64,000 bases of DNA from Cephalotus follicularis (lineage: Eukaryota; Streptophyta; Magnoliopsida; Oxalidales; Cephalotaceae). Numbering within the stretch: position 1 is the stretch's first letter; each line of letters begins with the position of its first letter. The translations under genes and the position numbers were made by a program. Shown in pieces: positions 11,628 to 21,720 of the stretch. Below the pieces are notes generated by a model, which made no database searches, had not been told where the DNA came from, and was given only the letters and a program-made list of their open reading frames with translations. The stretch is taken from NCBI GenBank assembly GCA_001972305.1, contig BDDD01001603.1:62001-126000 (forward strand), given 5' to 3'.

Positions 11628-12554
11628 TTACTTCAACTTGTCGAAGGGTGCTTGACAGTCGTCAGACCAAGAAAACCCCTTGGGATCCCTGAGTATTTTG
11701 AAGAAAGGAAGGCATTTTTCTGCTGACTTTGATACAAACCTGCTCAGGGATGCTATTTTCCCATTCAACCTCTGCACGTCCCTGATGGTTTGAGGAGGCC
11801 TCATGCTTTGAATCGCTGAAATCTTCTCCGGATTGGCCTCTATTCCTCTGCTAGAGACCATAAATCCGAGGAACTTGCCGGAGGTGACCCCAAATGTACA
11901 CTTGGACGGATTGAGTTTCATGTTGTATCTCGTCAACACCTCGAATGTTTCCTCCAAGTCTTTTATGTGGGGGCTCCTGGCTGGGGTCTTGACGAGCATG
12001 TCATCAATGTACACCTCCATATTTTTCCCAATCTGAGGCTCAAAAATTTTATTCACCAGACGTTGGTAGGTGGCCCCAGCATTCTTCAGGCCAAAGGGCA
12101 TAACCCTATAACAATACATCCCTCGGTCCGTGATAAAATCTGTCTTGTTCTCGTCGGGCCCGTACATGGGAATTTGATTGTATCCCGAGTAGGCATCCAA
12201 GAAGCTCAACATTCTGTAGCCCGAGGTCGTGTCTACCAACTGATCTATCTTTGGAAGAGGGAAGTGATCCTTTGGGCAAGCTTTATTGAGGTCGGTGAAG
12301 TCGATACACATCCTCCACTTTCCAGTTGCTTTTTTGACTAGCACTGGGTTCGCCAGCCAGTCTGAGTAGTGCACTTCCCTTATGAACCCCGCCTGCAATA
12401 GCTTGCTCACCTCCTCTGCTATTGGCTGCTGCCTCTCTGGGGAAAAGTTCCTCTTCTTTTGCCTGGTCGGAGGCCTCATTGGGTCCATGCTTAGCTTGTG
12501 GACCATGACATTGGGGCTGATCCCCGGGACCTCCTCTACCGACCAGGCGAACAC
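11628..12554 (-). pseudogene. Reverse transcriptase of element A
   Basis: Clear gypsy RT blocks are present: GKWRMCIDFTDLNKACPKD, MLSFLDAYSGYNQI, YCYRVMPFGLKNAGATYQRL and the catalytic VYIDDMLVK. The thumb-connection words CTFGVTSGKFLGFMVSSRGI and ISAIQSMRPPQTIRDVQRLN follow. This is the best-preserved pol segment of A. It is most similar in the window to the RT of B (41185-42100). Confidence 0.9.
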
Positions 12555-12799
12555 GTCTTTGTTACTTCAGAGGAATGTTATTAATTCCCTCTTCTCCACC
12601 GCCCCAAGCTGTGAGCCAACTTGGAAAACTTGCTTAGTGTTGCCCTCATGCAAGGGCACTTGGACCATGTCCTCAACAGGCTAGGGACGCTCAGGTTCCA
12701 TGTCTCCCCTGAGCCCTACATTTTCTATAGTAAGCACCTTGTCTTTCCCCTTATCCATGATGGCAGTTTTGTGGCACTGCCTCCCTACCTGTTGATCTC

Positions 12800-13240
12800 C
12801 TCTGACCTACCCCACGCCAAACCTCATGGGGAACTTCATCAACAAGTGTCTCATAGACACTATCGCCTCCAATAGGTTGAGCTCTGGTCGCCCTATTATT
12901 GCATTATACGGGCTTGGGGTATCAACCACCAGGAACGTCATCTTTACTTGAGTTTGATGTGGGGCTGTGCCTGCAACCACGGATAGGTCGATGGATCCCA
13001 GAGGATGGACCATCTCACCTGCGAAGCCGACCAATGGGGTCTTTACAGGCTTGAGCTATTCTGCCGGTATCCTCAGCTGATCGAATGCATGTTTGTATAG
13101 GATATCGGTCGAGTTGCCACTGTCAATGAGAATCCTCTTCATAGTGAAGAGAGCCACTTGAAGAGTTACCACCACTGGGTCATCATGCGGGAGCCATACT
13201 CCCTTGTAGTCCGCCCCCGAGAAGGATATCGCCTCCTCTC
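12800..13240 (-). pseudogene. Aspartic protease region of element A
   Basis: On the minus strand the reading includes an active-site-type D(S/T)G block near 13100-13125 followed by DILYKHAFDQL-like sequence. It continues into VGFAGEMVHPLGSIDLSVVAG and FLVVDTPSPYNAIIGRPEL (12880-13034), a typical retropepsin end. It would cleave the gag-pol polyprotein. The position between gag and RT is as expected. Confidence 0.75.
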
Positions 13241-13291
13241 TCCACCTGTTCTCAGCCTTTTGTTATGATGGACTTGTTGTACAGCAAGGGA

Positions 13292-15106
13292 CTATCTCCC
13301 GTAGGCTTTTCTCGCATTTTTGTGGTCGCCACCAGACGCGACCCCCCCAGAGATGGTGTGGATGACACCTCTGGGTTCTTGCTGCTGCTGCTCCTCTTGC
13401 TGCCGAGGAGCCTCTTCTCTTCGTTGCTCCCTTCTTCCTTGGGGAGCATCCCTGTCAACAAACTTGCGCAGGTGCCCCTTTCGAATCAGATCTTTGATCT
13501 GATTCTTCAACTGCCTGCACTCCTCAGTGTCGTGACCATGGTCACGGTGGAAGCGGTAGTATTTCTCTGTGTTCCTCTTCTCGGCAGGTGACCTCATCTT
13601 CTCTGGCCACTGGATAGGGACCTTATCTTGTTCCACTGCAAGTATTCTGGTGCGTGTGTCCAGGAGAGGGGAAAAGTGGTTGTAGGACGGGATTGGCGCC
13701 CCTCCTCTGGATGAGCCCTCTCATCTTGAGAGTTTATGTCTAAGGTCTTCCTTGGACAAGTCTGGCCTCTCCTTCCTCTTCTCTCTCCTCTCGGGAGCGT
13801 TTTGTGAATGCCCCCCTTTCTCCTCCTGATGGCCTGACCAGGGCGTCTTTTGTTTCCTGGCGGCCATCTCTTCCTCAGCATTAACATATCTCTCTGCTCT
13901 CCTCAGCAGGGCTGCCATGTACTTGGCCGGTTTCTTTAGAAGAGAGAAAGTGAAGGACGAGTTGCTCCTCAGCCCCTTATTCAAGGCTGCCATTGCAAAG
14001 GATGGCTCCAGATCCTTCACTGTGAGAGATTCCCTGTTGAATCTGGTGAGGTAATCTCTCAGCGACTCATCTTTGCCCTGCACCACATTGATCAGGTGAG
14101 TGGAATTCCTCCTCTGTGTAGTGCTGTTGAGGAACTTGGTTACGAACAGTTCCGTACACTGATCGAAGTTCTCCACCGAATTCTTCACCAAGGTGAAATA
14201 CCACGACTGGGCAGCTCCAGTCAGTGTCACTGGGAATCCTCAGCAGAGTATGGCGTCTGAGGCTTGGTACATCCACATGGCTTGAATGTAAGAGCGCAAA
14301 TGTTGGATGGGGTCCGTGGACGCATCATATTTGTCAAGGCTTGGGAAGCGAAAACCGGTAGGAACACCCTCTGCCATGATCTCGGATGTGAAGGGGTGGG
14401 CGCTGATGTTCTGCACCTCGGACAGATGTCCCCTCCCCTGTTCTGCTCCTCGGAACTTTCTCTCCAGCTCAGCAAGCTTTCTATTCATTGCTTGCTCCAC
14501 ATCCTCTATGTTTCTGGCCTTGCTAGAAACACTTGACCCTCCAGCCGCTGTGGCTGGGGGGTCAACCCGGCTTCCTCGGACCGTACCAGCTCTGCGCGAT
14601 GCATTGGAGCGCACTTGCGCCTCTTCTTCTCCTCTGACCTCCTCCCAAGGATCCACATCCATGGCGTGATGTTCACGACGTGCTCTCCTGGGATCGTTGG
14701 GCTGATCCCGGGCAGTTGAGGATTCTGCCCTCTGAGATGCGTTGATCTCAGGTCTCCTCCCTAGGGGAATAATATCCCCTGACCGTCTTGGGGGATATGG
14801 GTCTCCCCTTGATGGGTTTTTCCTAGCACCTCGTGGGCGCCGTGTCTCCACCCCTGGTCTGCTGGGACCCGAAACTCCTCGGACCACTTGCGGGATAGGT
14901 CCGGCTTGCTGTTGTTGGTTGGTCAGAGTAGTGACCAACAAATCAGTGATACGCTCCATTCCCTGGAGGAGTTGATTTAGCTGCTCCCCTGTGACGGGGG
15001 CTTGTTCTTGTGCCATCGTTTGGACAGCTTATGGAAGAGGATCTGTAACCTCCTGTTGCTGACTGCCTGTGGCTCCATGCTGGTTGTTGTTGTTTCTCAG
15101 AGGCAT
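13292..15106 (-). pseudogene. gag region of element A
   Basis: The region starts at an MPLRNNNN-type N-terminus near 15106, shared with B (MPLRRNNNN). It continues through a charged Arg-rich segment into the conserved capsid-like block GAAQSWYFTLVKNSVENF ... INVVQGKDESLRDYLTRFN. It ends with YYRFHRDHGHDTEECRQLKN (about 13500-13560), the His/Cys nucleic-acid-binding word typical of Tat gag. The structural protein is broken here. Confidence 0.82.
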
Positions 15107-15130
15107 GATTGTTGATAGTTTTTTGCTGCA

Positions 15131-15149
15131 TTTCCCACAGACGGCGCCA
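15131..15149 (-). promoter_or_regulatory. Primer binding site of element A
   Basis: On the minus strand TGGCGCCGTCTGTGGGAA lies two bases inside the 5' LTR. It begins like the TGGCGCC primer sites of Tat/Athila elements. I did not fix which tRNA (Asp- or Arg-like) it pairs with. B has TGGCGCCGTCTCTGAGAA in the same place. Confidence 0.75.
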
Positions 15150-15151
15150 AC

Positions 15152-16025
15152 TGTTGATACAAAAATTCATCCCTCAACAGTACCCCACGTGTAAGGGCTT
15201 GATTTGTTTAGGGAAATGCAGTATAAGTGCTCCGAGATGAAAGTAGAAAATTTCTATAAGTGTTTTCCCTGCACAGAAGAGCAAACGAGTTAAAGGTCCA
15301 GGAAGTTGTTCTCCCGGGGACACTCCGACGCTCAAGTTAGGCCTTTGCACAGAGAAAACAAGGTTCTTTGAGAGTAAAAAAGGCTGACCTGAGATATGTG
15401 TTTGATTCTTGTATTTGTAGGGATGGTTTGTAACTGTCTGAGCGTGAAATACGGAGGTGATAGCTGTCCCGTAAGGAAATGCCGAGGATATTGGGATTTC
15501 CCTTATCTCCCCCTGATTTGTCGCTACTTTCCTTACTGGTAGTTGACTGTATCTTATCTTCCACATTTGGAAGAGGTGATTCCCTGAAAAGTAGCCTGGT
15601 TTTGTGGACTTGTCCCGCCGAGGGCGAGGAAGGGTAAATTCTCTTGGAACTCATCCCCTTCATGGTCTTCAAGTTCTATGGCTTCTCCCAAGGCTGGCGC
15701 CTAATACAGCAGGTCCTCTGCCAAGCTGCCGAGGTAGGTATCTGATATAGTGCAGTTGAGGGGGAAAACCTTTGGCTTGGTTCTCGGCACCAAAGTTGGG
15801 AAAGAGGTCCTCGACACTTTTTCCGAGGAGGGTGGATCCTATAACACCACTATTGGGGAGTTCCTCGGCACTGAAGCCGAGGATGATGCCTGTTTACTTC
15901 TCCTTCCGGGGCTTGATAAGCCTCCCCTGACCGATATCCACGTAGATTTCAAGATCCTTAGACACTTGGCTATGTTTGTGGATGACACGTGTCATTCTTG
16001 GTATAATTTAATTTTTCCCATATCA
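15152..16025 (-). repeat. 5' LTR of element A (874 bp)
   Basis: This is the mate of 4385-5257, starting and ending with the same TG...CA words. It is followed by the target duplication AAATG at 16026-16030. Confidence 0.92.
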
Positions 16026-16205
16026 AAATGTTTTGTAGGTTGGTAGAACTTGTGTTTGAATGATAAATGTTTTTAAACAAACATTAGTTACTAATCAAAA
16101 TTTATTGACTGTGCTATGGAAGCATTTGAAAGCTTGAGGTGCCATGGTTTATATTTAGGCACAAAGGTTTATAGTTTTATGATCATATACTATCTCGTAT
16201 ATTAA

Positions 16206-16391
16206 GAGAGAGAGAGAGAGAGATAGGTGGGTGATTCGGAATTGCTTTTCCATCTTTTGACTCAAAACATTGTCATTTTACATAAAAGCAAATTTTTTTC
16301 CCATTAAAACAGAAGTGTTGCACAGAGCGCTCATTTTACAGTATAAGCATTGCGCGCATATTAATATTTTTGATATATATATATATATATA
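16206..16391 (-). repeat. Right terminal inverted repeat of element X
   Basis: This is the reverse complement of 3752-3965: a (GA)n tract, then AAAGCAAATTTTTTTCCCAT, GTGTTGCACAGAGCGCTCAT and a (TA)n tract. The stretch 16031-16205 between A and this repeat is AT-rich with no gene; it is the right part of X's interior. Confidence 0.65.
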
Positions 16392-16833
16392 TGAGAAAAA
16401 TTTTACAAAAAAATACCGCCATGTGTCCTCGAGAAAACAAGGCAAGTGTCATCAAGGGCTACAGACACGTGGTCGGGTGTTTACAATCTGAAAAGATAAA
16501 GCATAATAACGCTCCGACGTACAATCAGGGAAATGGAGAGATACTCGGCATTTCCTTAGGGGTACAATAATCATCTCCGTAAGTCAAGTAAGTAAGTTAC
16601 AACCAGGCTCTATAAAAACTACAAAGCAACACATTATACAGGTCCACCATTTTTATATACTCAAAGAACCTTATTGTTGTTTTCTCTGCCTTCACTGACT
16701 CAAGGATCGGAGAGTCCTCGGGAGTGAAACCTCCTGGACCTTCATATTGTTTGCTTTCTTTGTTCAGGGAGGACAATCAAATACCTACGAAAACCTTATT
16801 TCTCGGAGCATTGACAGCTTTCCTTTACAAATC
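16392..16833 (+). repeat. 5' LTR of element B, left part
   Basis: It starts TGAGAAAAATTTTAC directly after the TA tract of X. A TATAAAAA box lies at 16611-16618. It shares the words ACATTTCCTTAGGGG-like and CCTCCTGGACCTTCA with the LTR of C. It is interrupted at 16833 by element D. The whole LTR is about 490 bp, shorter than C's 831 bp. Confidence 0.75.
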
Positions 16834-18064
16834 TATAGGAAGTCTAGAGGGGGGGTGAATAGACTTTTAAAACTAAACTAGCAAATATCCTAGAAACAAT
16901 TCAAACACAATCACTCAAATGCGGAAATTAAAAAATGTAGGGTTGAGAGAGTTGCAAACAAATATATAGTGGTTCGGTAAACTGCCTACGTCCACTCCCC
17001 AAGGCCTCCCCTTGAGTATTTCACTAGTATGCCCCAATTCGGGCTTGAAACTCCAACCGAGCTTCAACGACTTTCGCTCCAACCAAGCGAATACAAGTTT
17101 TCTCCCTCCGAGCAATACAAGAGACAACCTCTCTTGTTTATATGTAAATGAAAGTGTTTAAATGATTTACAAATTCACAATGAATTTGCTAACAATTTTG
17201 GCTCAAATCTCACAAAGCTTCTGATGATAGAGAATGTAAATGGTGAAGGCTTTGTAGTATGTGATATTGCTTCTTGATGATCTCTTTTGATGTTGAGAGA
17301 GTTTGGAATTGTGCTTGAGTTAGCTTGAATGAATATTCACTTTGATTGCAAGAAGTACTTTGAAGAATGCTCCACTTTGGCTTATAAACAAGTGCTCCAA
17401 TGGATCTATTTTTGAAGTTCTGGTACAATCCAGTCGGCTGTATTTCTTGGGCAGTCAGCTGGAGTTGATGGCGCGTATTTCAAATATAGCCGTTAGATGA
17501 AGGAAGTCAACTGCTTCCTCTGGGCAGTCGGCTGGTGGAGCTTGACAGTCAGCTGGTGCTCTGTTGCAGTGGGCTGGTTGAGATAAATTGCACTTCCAAA
17601 AAGCTACTGCCAAATGTTGCACAATTGGTGACAGTCGGCTGGATATGTTGGCAGTCGACTGGTGACCCTTGGCAGTCGACTGGTGTCCTGCTTCAGTCGG
17701 CTGGATGAGATGGCATGGAGTTCAAAAACCTACTGCCTCAAATTGACACCCTTGGCAGTCGACTAGACCTCCTTGGCAGTCGGCTAGTGTGTAGTGTACC
17801 TGCAGTTCCTGGGTTTCCTTTAAGAACCAGTCGGCTGTTTAATCAAAACAGTCGACTACTCAACCATGGCAGTCGGCTGCCCAACCTAGGCAGTCAGCTG
17901 GTTTTGCCTGTATCTGCAGAAATAGCCTTTTGCACACTTTGGACATAAAATCAAGTGAGTATATGAATTGATAGTTCAGAGAATTATGCATACAGGTATT
18001 ATATGTTTGTTAATCATCGAAATAACACATGTTAATGCAATTAATGGGGTGGCAAAGGCCAACA
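16834..18064 (-). repeat. 3' LTR of element D (1231 bp) with palindromic motif array
   Basis: On the minus strand it begins TGTTGGCCTTTGCCACC. It pairs with 25063-26270. The stretch 17430-17905 carries about 15 dispersed copies of an 11-mer of the type CAGTCG(A/G)CTGG, with some CAGTCAGCTGG variants. Palindromic arrays in the LTR are known from maize Sireviruses. Confidence 0.92.
17430..17905. repeat. Array of CAGTCGACTGG-type palindromes in D's 3' LTR
   Basis: Irregularly spaced copies (10-60 bases apart) of CAGTCGACTGG and CAGTCGGCTGG are seen. Spacing is not constant, so it is neither a simple tandem repeat nor a CRISPR array. The mate array in the other LTR is at 25655-26110. Confidence 0.85.
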
Positions 18065-18079
18065 ATCTCCCCCTTTTTG
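18065..18079 (-). promoter_or_regulatory. Polypurine tract of element D
   Basis: Minus strand AAAAAGGGGGAGAT abuts the 3' LTR. This is the Sirevirus-type tract. Confidence 0.85.
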
Positions 18080-18655
18080 ATGATTGACAAAACATACCCA
18101 TTTTGCATAATTTTTGACAAACTAAGCACTTTTGACATTCCAAAGTTCAATATAATCAATTCTATCATAACCATTTCATTTGATAGCATAAAGCATATCA
18201 AGATACACTTGCTCAACAATAGATTTCACACATCTCAACGAATATTCATTTTAACAAAATGCAACTTCCATAACATAACATTTACAATGCAATGCAATTT
18301 CCCAAACAATTCTCCCCCAAATGCAATCATTTCTTCCCCAATGCAAAACATTTCTCCCCCTTTTTGTCAAACAACAAAAAGATAAATGGAAGCTCCCCCT
18401 CAACCAAAGCATGTGATTGAAGAGCTCCCCCTCAACATATGCATACATATTGGATTAAACGAAGGAGAATAGCAACAATGTACAAGCAATAACACATAAA
18501 ATACACGAAAGTGAAGAGCTTAAATTTTCTTTAAACGAAAAAGTGGCAATTACATAAACCAACTTAGATTGTCTTTTGCAAACATCTCACAAACAACTTA
18601 AGAAGTACATTACATATTCAAAATACTAGAAAAACATGTAATGCAACAATGTAGC
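18080..18655 (-). other. Non-coding 3' region of D with extra polypurine-like tracts
   Basis: No gene is seen. On the minus strand several further GGGGGAG words occur (near 18311, 18355, 18395 and 18427), including a second near-copy of the AAAAAGGGGGAGA tract at 18353-18366. Multiple tract copies upstream of the 3' LTR are a reported Sirevirus feature. Confidence 0.65.
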
Positions 18656-19768
18656 TCATGATGATCCGGGAGGAGGGTTTTGTGGAAAGGCGTTTTGAAG
18701 CATCTGGATGAGAGTGGCTTGACCCTCATAAATTTGGTCCACTCTCCCTCTAAGGCACTCAATATCAGCTTGAGCCAAATCCATCCTTGCCTGAAGAGAC
18801 TCGAGAGTGGGTCTGCTGCCACTGCTACTGCTTGCTCTAACGTTTGGCCTCATCTCAAACTGTTGAGCATCATCTTCTTCTTCCTCTTCATCCTCATCTC
18901 CTCCGGCTCTCATAGGTGGTTCCCTCGCAGGTTCTCTGCCCCCAACTACTTGTTTTACCCACACACCATCCTCGAACTTAATATGGCAGTTTATAAGCCT
19001 GACTTTATTTATGAGTTGCTTATGGGATGGTTTAACCGTATGCTCATCATCGGGTATATCAAGGTTAAGGGATGCTAGGATCCTACTTATGAGCATTGGG
19101 TAAGGAATGTGGTTGGGTCTAGATAGCATATGATTAACAATGAGATAGGGAAGGTTCACAAGAGTGCCATTTTTTATGCACGCCACAAGTTTAAGGTCTC
19201 GCTCGGATGGGAGTGTGTGCGAGCCTTCTCTGGGCAAGAGTGTGTTTGTGACAAGCAATAGGAGAATACGGGTGGCTATAGGAAGATGGCTACTAGTTAT
19301 GGTCATGATAGGGTTAAAGTCGGGGCGTTCTAAGCAAATGCCTATTGCTTCCAATTTCTCAACATCATTAAAGTGTGTAATGTCAAAATTGGGAATTCCT
19401 AATGTTTCGGCAATGAGATCGGGGGTTATGGACACCGGATTACCTAAGATAAAGGAATTGGCTACACAGGTTGTAGAATTATCAAGATTGGCATAAAAGA
19501 GTTTCACAAGTCTAGGGTAAATGGTGTATGATGAGCATAAATATTCAAACAATCCCATTGGCTCTAACCAAGACTTAATAATAGCAATATTACTAACTAG
19601 AATATCACTAGCAAGCCATTTTTCATTGTGTAATTTAACAAAATTAATGACAGAGTGATACCTAGTTTCTTTCTCCTTGGAGAGAAAAAGTTCATTATCG
19701 TAGTCAATTATACCTTGAGATGCCCGTGGTTGCCTTGTTGCTACACACTTTCTTCTCTTGGAAGCCAT
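18656..19768 (-). CDS. env-like third ORF of Sirevirus-type element D (370 aa)
   Basis: An open frame of 370 residues starting MASKRRKCVATRQPRAS, downstream of pol on the same strand. The first two thirds look like the plant 'putative plant transposon protein' domain seen in Sirevirus env-like ORFs, with words such as SWLEPMGLFEYL, RLVKLFYANL and NHMLSRPNHIPYPMLISRIL. Residues about 285-300 are an acidic Glu/Asp run. The last 70 residues form a likely coiled coil (ESLQARMDLAQADIECLRGR) and end Pro-rich. I see no convincing signal peptide or membrane anchor, so 'env-like' is positional. The frame appears whole. Its role is unknown. A palindrome cluster lies 110-200 bases upstream. Confidence 0.75.
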   Translation of the reverse strand: MASKRRKCVATRQPRASQGIIDYDNELFLSKEKETRYHSVINFVKLHNEKWLASDILVSNIAIIKSWLEPMGLFEYLCSSYTIYPRLVKLFYANLDNSTTCVANSFILGNPVSITPDLIAETLGIPNFDITHFNDVEKLEAIGICLERPDFNPIMTITSSHLPIATRILLLLVTNTLLPREGSHTLPSERDLKLVACIKNGTLVNLPYLIVNHMLSRPNHIPYPMLISRILASLNLDIPDDEHTVKPSHKQLINKVRLINCHIKFEDGVWVKQVVGGREPAREPPMRAGGDEDEEEEEDDAQQFEMRPNVRASSSSGSRPTLESLQARMDLAQADIECLRGRVDQIYEGQATLIQMLQNAFPQNPPPGSS

Positions 19769-20175
19769 TTGGATCGATTGTAGGTTGTTTGTAGAGAGAG
19801 TTGGGGTTTTGGGCAGTGTTTGAGAGAGAGAGGGTAAGAGAAATAAGGGGAAATCAGGTGTTCAAAACCTGATTCCCGAGCTTCCAGTCGACTGGGCTAT
19901 ATTGGCCAGTCAGCTGGATGTTAGGCAGTTGACTGGACAATGAGTCCAGTCGGCTGGTTTCTGCAAAATTTGGAAAATGCAGAAAATTGCCTATCCTTTT
20001 GATTTGCAAACCTTTAGTTAGCTATTATGGACTAATAGTAACTTAGGTACATGAGCAATTTGATGTAACTGAGTTAAAAACTCAATGTTTAATGCATGAT
20101 GAATTTTGAAAAACATTTTTCATACCAATTCACATAACATTTAGCAAAACATTACAAATGTGCATACAATGAGAT
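19769..20175 (-). promoter_or_regulatory. Gap between pol and env-like ORF of D, with a palindrome cluster
   Basis: No gene is seen. At 19885-19965 four copies of the LTR motif recur (CCAGTCGACTGG, CCAGTCAGCTGG, CAGTTGACTGG, CCAGTCGGCTGG). A GA-rich stretch lies nearer the ORF start (19795-19850). This places the LTR-type motif at an internal site just upstream of the env-like frame. Confidence 0.6.
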
Positions 20176-21720
20176 TTAAGAAGGATTTTGCATACCTAGC
20201 TCCCTTCGCAATGTGCAGAACCTCTCATTGTCCAAAGGCTTTGTAAAAATATCTGCAACTTCATTCAAAGTGTCAATATATTCAAGAAAAATATCTCCTT
20301 TTTCAACATGATCTCTAAGAAAGTGATGTCTAATTTCAATGTGTTTTGACTTAGAGTGTTGGACAATATTTTTACTCAAATTTATTGCACTAGTATTATC
20401 ACATTTTATACACACATTTTTAATGCTAATGCCAAAAACACAAAGTTGTTGTTTTAACCACAATACTTGTGCACAACAACTTCCCGCCGCTACATATTCG
20501 GCTTCGGCGGTCGAAAGAGCAACACTATTTTGTTTCTTGGAAAACCATGACACTAAAGAGTTGCCAAGAAATTGGCAAGTGCCACTAGTGCTCTTTCTAT
20601 CTAGTTTACATCCACCATAATCGGCATCCGAAAAAGCATGCAAGTTAAACAAAGAATCATTTGAGTAAAACAAGCCTAGTTGAGGAGTGTATGCAAGATA
20701 TCTAAAGATTCGCTTAACCACAATTAAATGAGTCTCTTTAGGTGAGGATTGGAACCTAGCACAAAGACATACACTAAACATAATATCCGGTCTACTAGCG
20801 GTAAGAAAAAGTGGAGATCCTATCATGCTTCTATAGAGTTTTTGATCTACCTCTTTACCATTCTCATCTTTGTCGAGTTTGGTCGTAGTGCTCATCGGAG
20901 TCTTGCAAGGCTTTGAGTTTTCCATTCCAAATCGTTTGAATAGATCTTTTGTGTATTTGGATTGGTTGATGAATGTGCGTTCATTTCCTTGTTGGATTTG
21001 AAATCCAAGGAAGTACTTGAGTTCACCCATCATACTCATCTCGAATTCACCTTGCATAATGTTAGCAAACTCAACACAAAGAGAGTCATTAGTAGAACCG
21101 AAAATGATATCATCAACATAGATTTGTACAATTAAAATGTCATTTAGTTTGGTTTTTACAAAAAAGAGTTTTATCAACTAAACCTCTTTTAAAATCATTT
21201 TCCAAGAGAAATTTAGAAAGCCTTTCATACCAAGCTCTTGGTGCTTGCTTTAAACCATAAAGTGCTTTTGACAATTTAAAAACATGATCGGGAAAATGTA
21301 TGTTTTCAAAACCCGGAGGTTGTTTAACGTAAACTTCCTCATTTATAATGCCATTTAAAAATGCACTTTTGACATCCATTTGATGCAATTTAAAACCTTT
21401 AAAACATGCAAAGGCCATTAACAATCTAATAGCTTCTAATCTAGCTACGGGGGCAAAAGTTTCATCATAGTCAATGCCTTCTTCTTGACTATAACCTTGT
21501 GCAACTAATATAGCTTTATTTCTAATAACCAACCCATTTTCATCCATTTTGTTACGAAAAATCCATTTTGTTCCAATGATGGATTGATTTGTAGGCCTCA
21601 GAACTAGGGACCAAACATTACTCTTGTCAAATTGGTTTAGTTCCTCTTGCATGGCCACAATCCAACAATCATCTTTTATAGCATCAAGAATATTTTTGGG
21701 TTCGATATTTGAAATAAAAG
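20176..21720 (-). pseudogene. RT and RNase H of element D
   Basis: Copia RT blocks: KWIFRNKMDENGLVIRNKA, DYDETFAPVARLEAIRLLMA, HQMDVKSAFLNGIINEEVYV, ALYGLKQAPRAWYERL and the catalytic QIYVDDIIFGSTND. RNase H follows with DADYGGCKLDRKSTSG, ALSTAEAEYVAAG, KCDNTSAINLSKN and the end block HFLRDHVEKGDI ... ADIFTKPL. Domain order is RT then RNase H at the end of pol. It is broken, with few breaks. Confidence 0.9.

Larger units (their letters stand above)
4385..16025 (-). mobile_element. Element A: full-length Tat-like Ty3/gypsy retrotransposon
   Basis: An 11.64 kb element with both LTRs, flanked by the exact 5 bp duplication AAATG (4380-4384 and 16026-16030). On the minus strand the order is 5' LTR, primer site, gag, protease, RT, RNase H, a second RNase H, integrase and a repeat-rich spacer. 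An accessory gene on the opposite strand follows, then a polypurine tract and the 3' LTR. RT before integrase, the second archaeal-type RNase H and the antisense gene 3' of pol all fit the Tat lineage; antisense genes are known in related plant elements such as Grande. LTRs differ by about 7% by eye, suggesting an insertion some millions of years old. All parts are present, but the coding regions are broken in several places. Confidence 0.9.
3742..16391. mobile_element. Element X: ~1 kb DNA element with ~200 bp inverted ends, split by element A
   Basis: With element A removed, about 1.0 kb remains. Its outer parts are inverted copies of each other: each runs from a TA microsatellite, through a segment containing GTAAAATGAGCG and TGTGCAACACT, to a CT/GA microsatellite. 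This is the layout of a non-autonomous terminal-inverted-repeat element such as a MITE or small Mutator-like element. No transposase is visible. The outer ends are blurred by TA repeats, so neither the exact termini nor a target duplication can be fixed. The family is not recognised. Confidence 0.6.

Noticed and set aside
17430-17905. Repeated short palindromes with spacers resembling a CRISPR array
   Set aside because: Spacing is irregular, repeats are only about 11 bases and degenerate, the DNA is a plant copia LTR, and no cas genes exist.
18029-18385. A 118-residue plus-strand open frame in D's 3' region
   Set aside because: It is the complement of the polypurine-rich non-coding region, has low complexity and no family resemblance.
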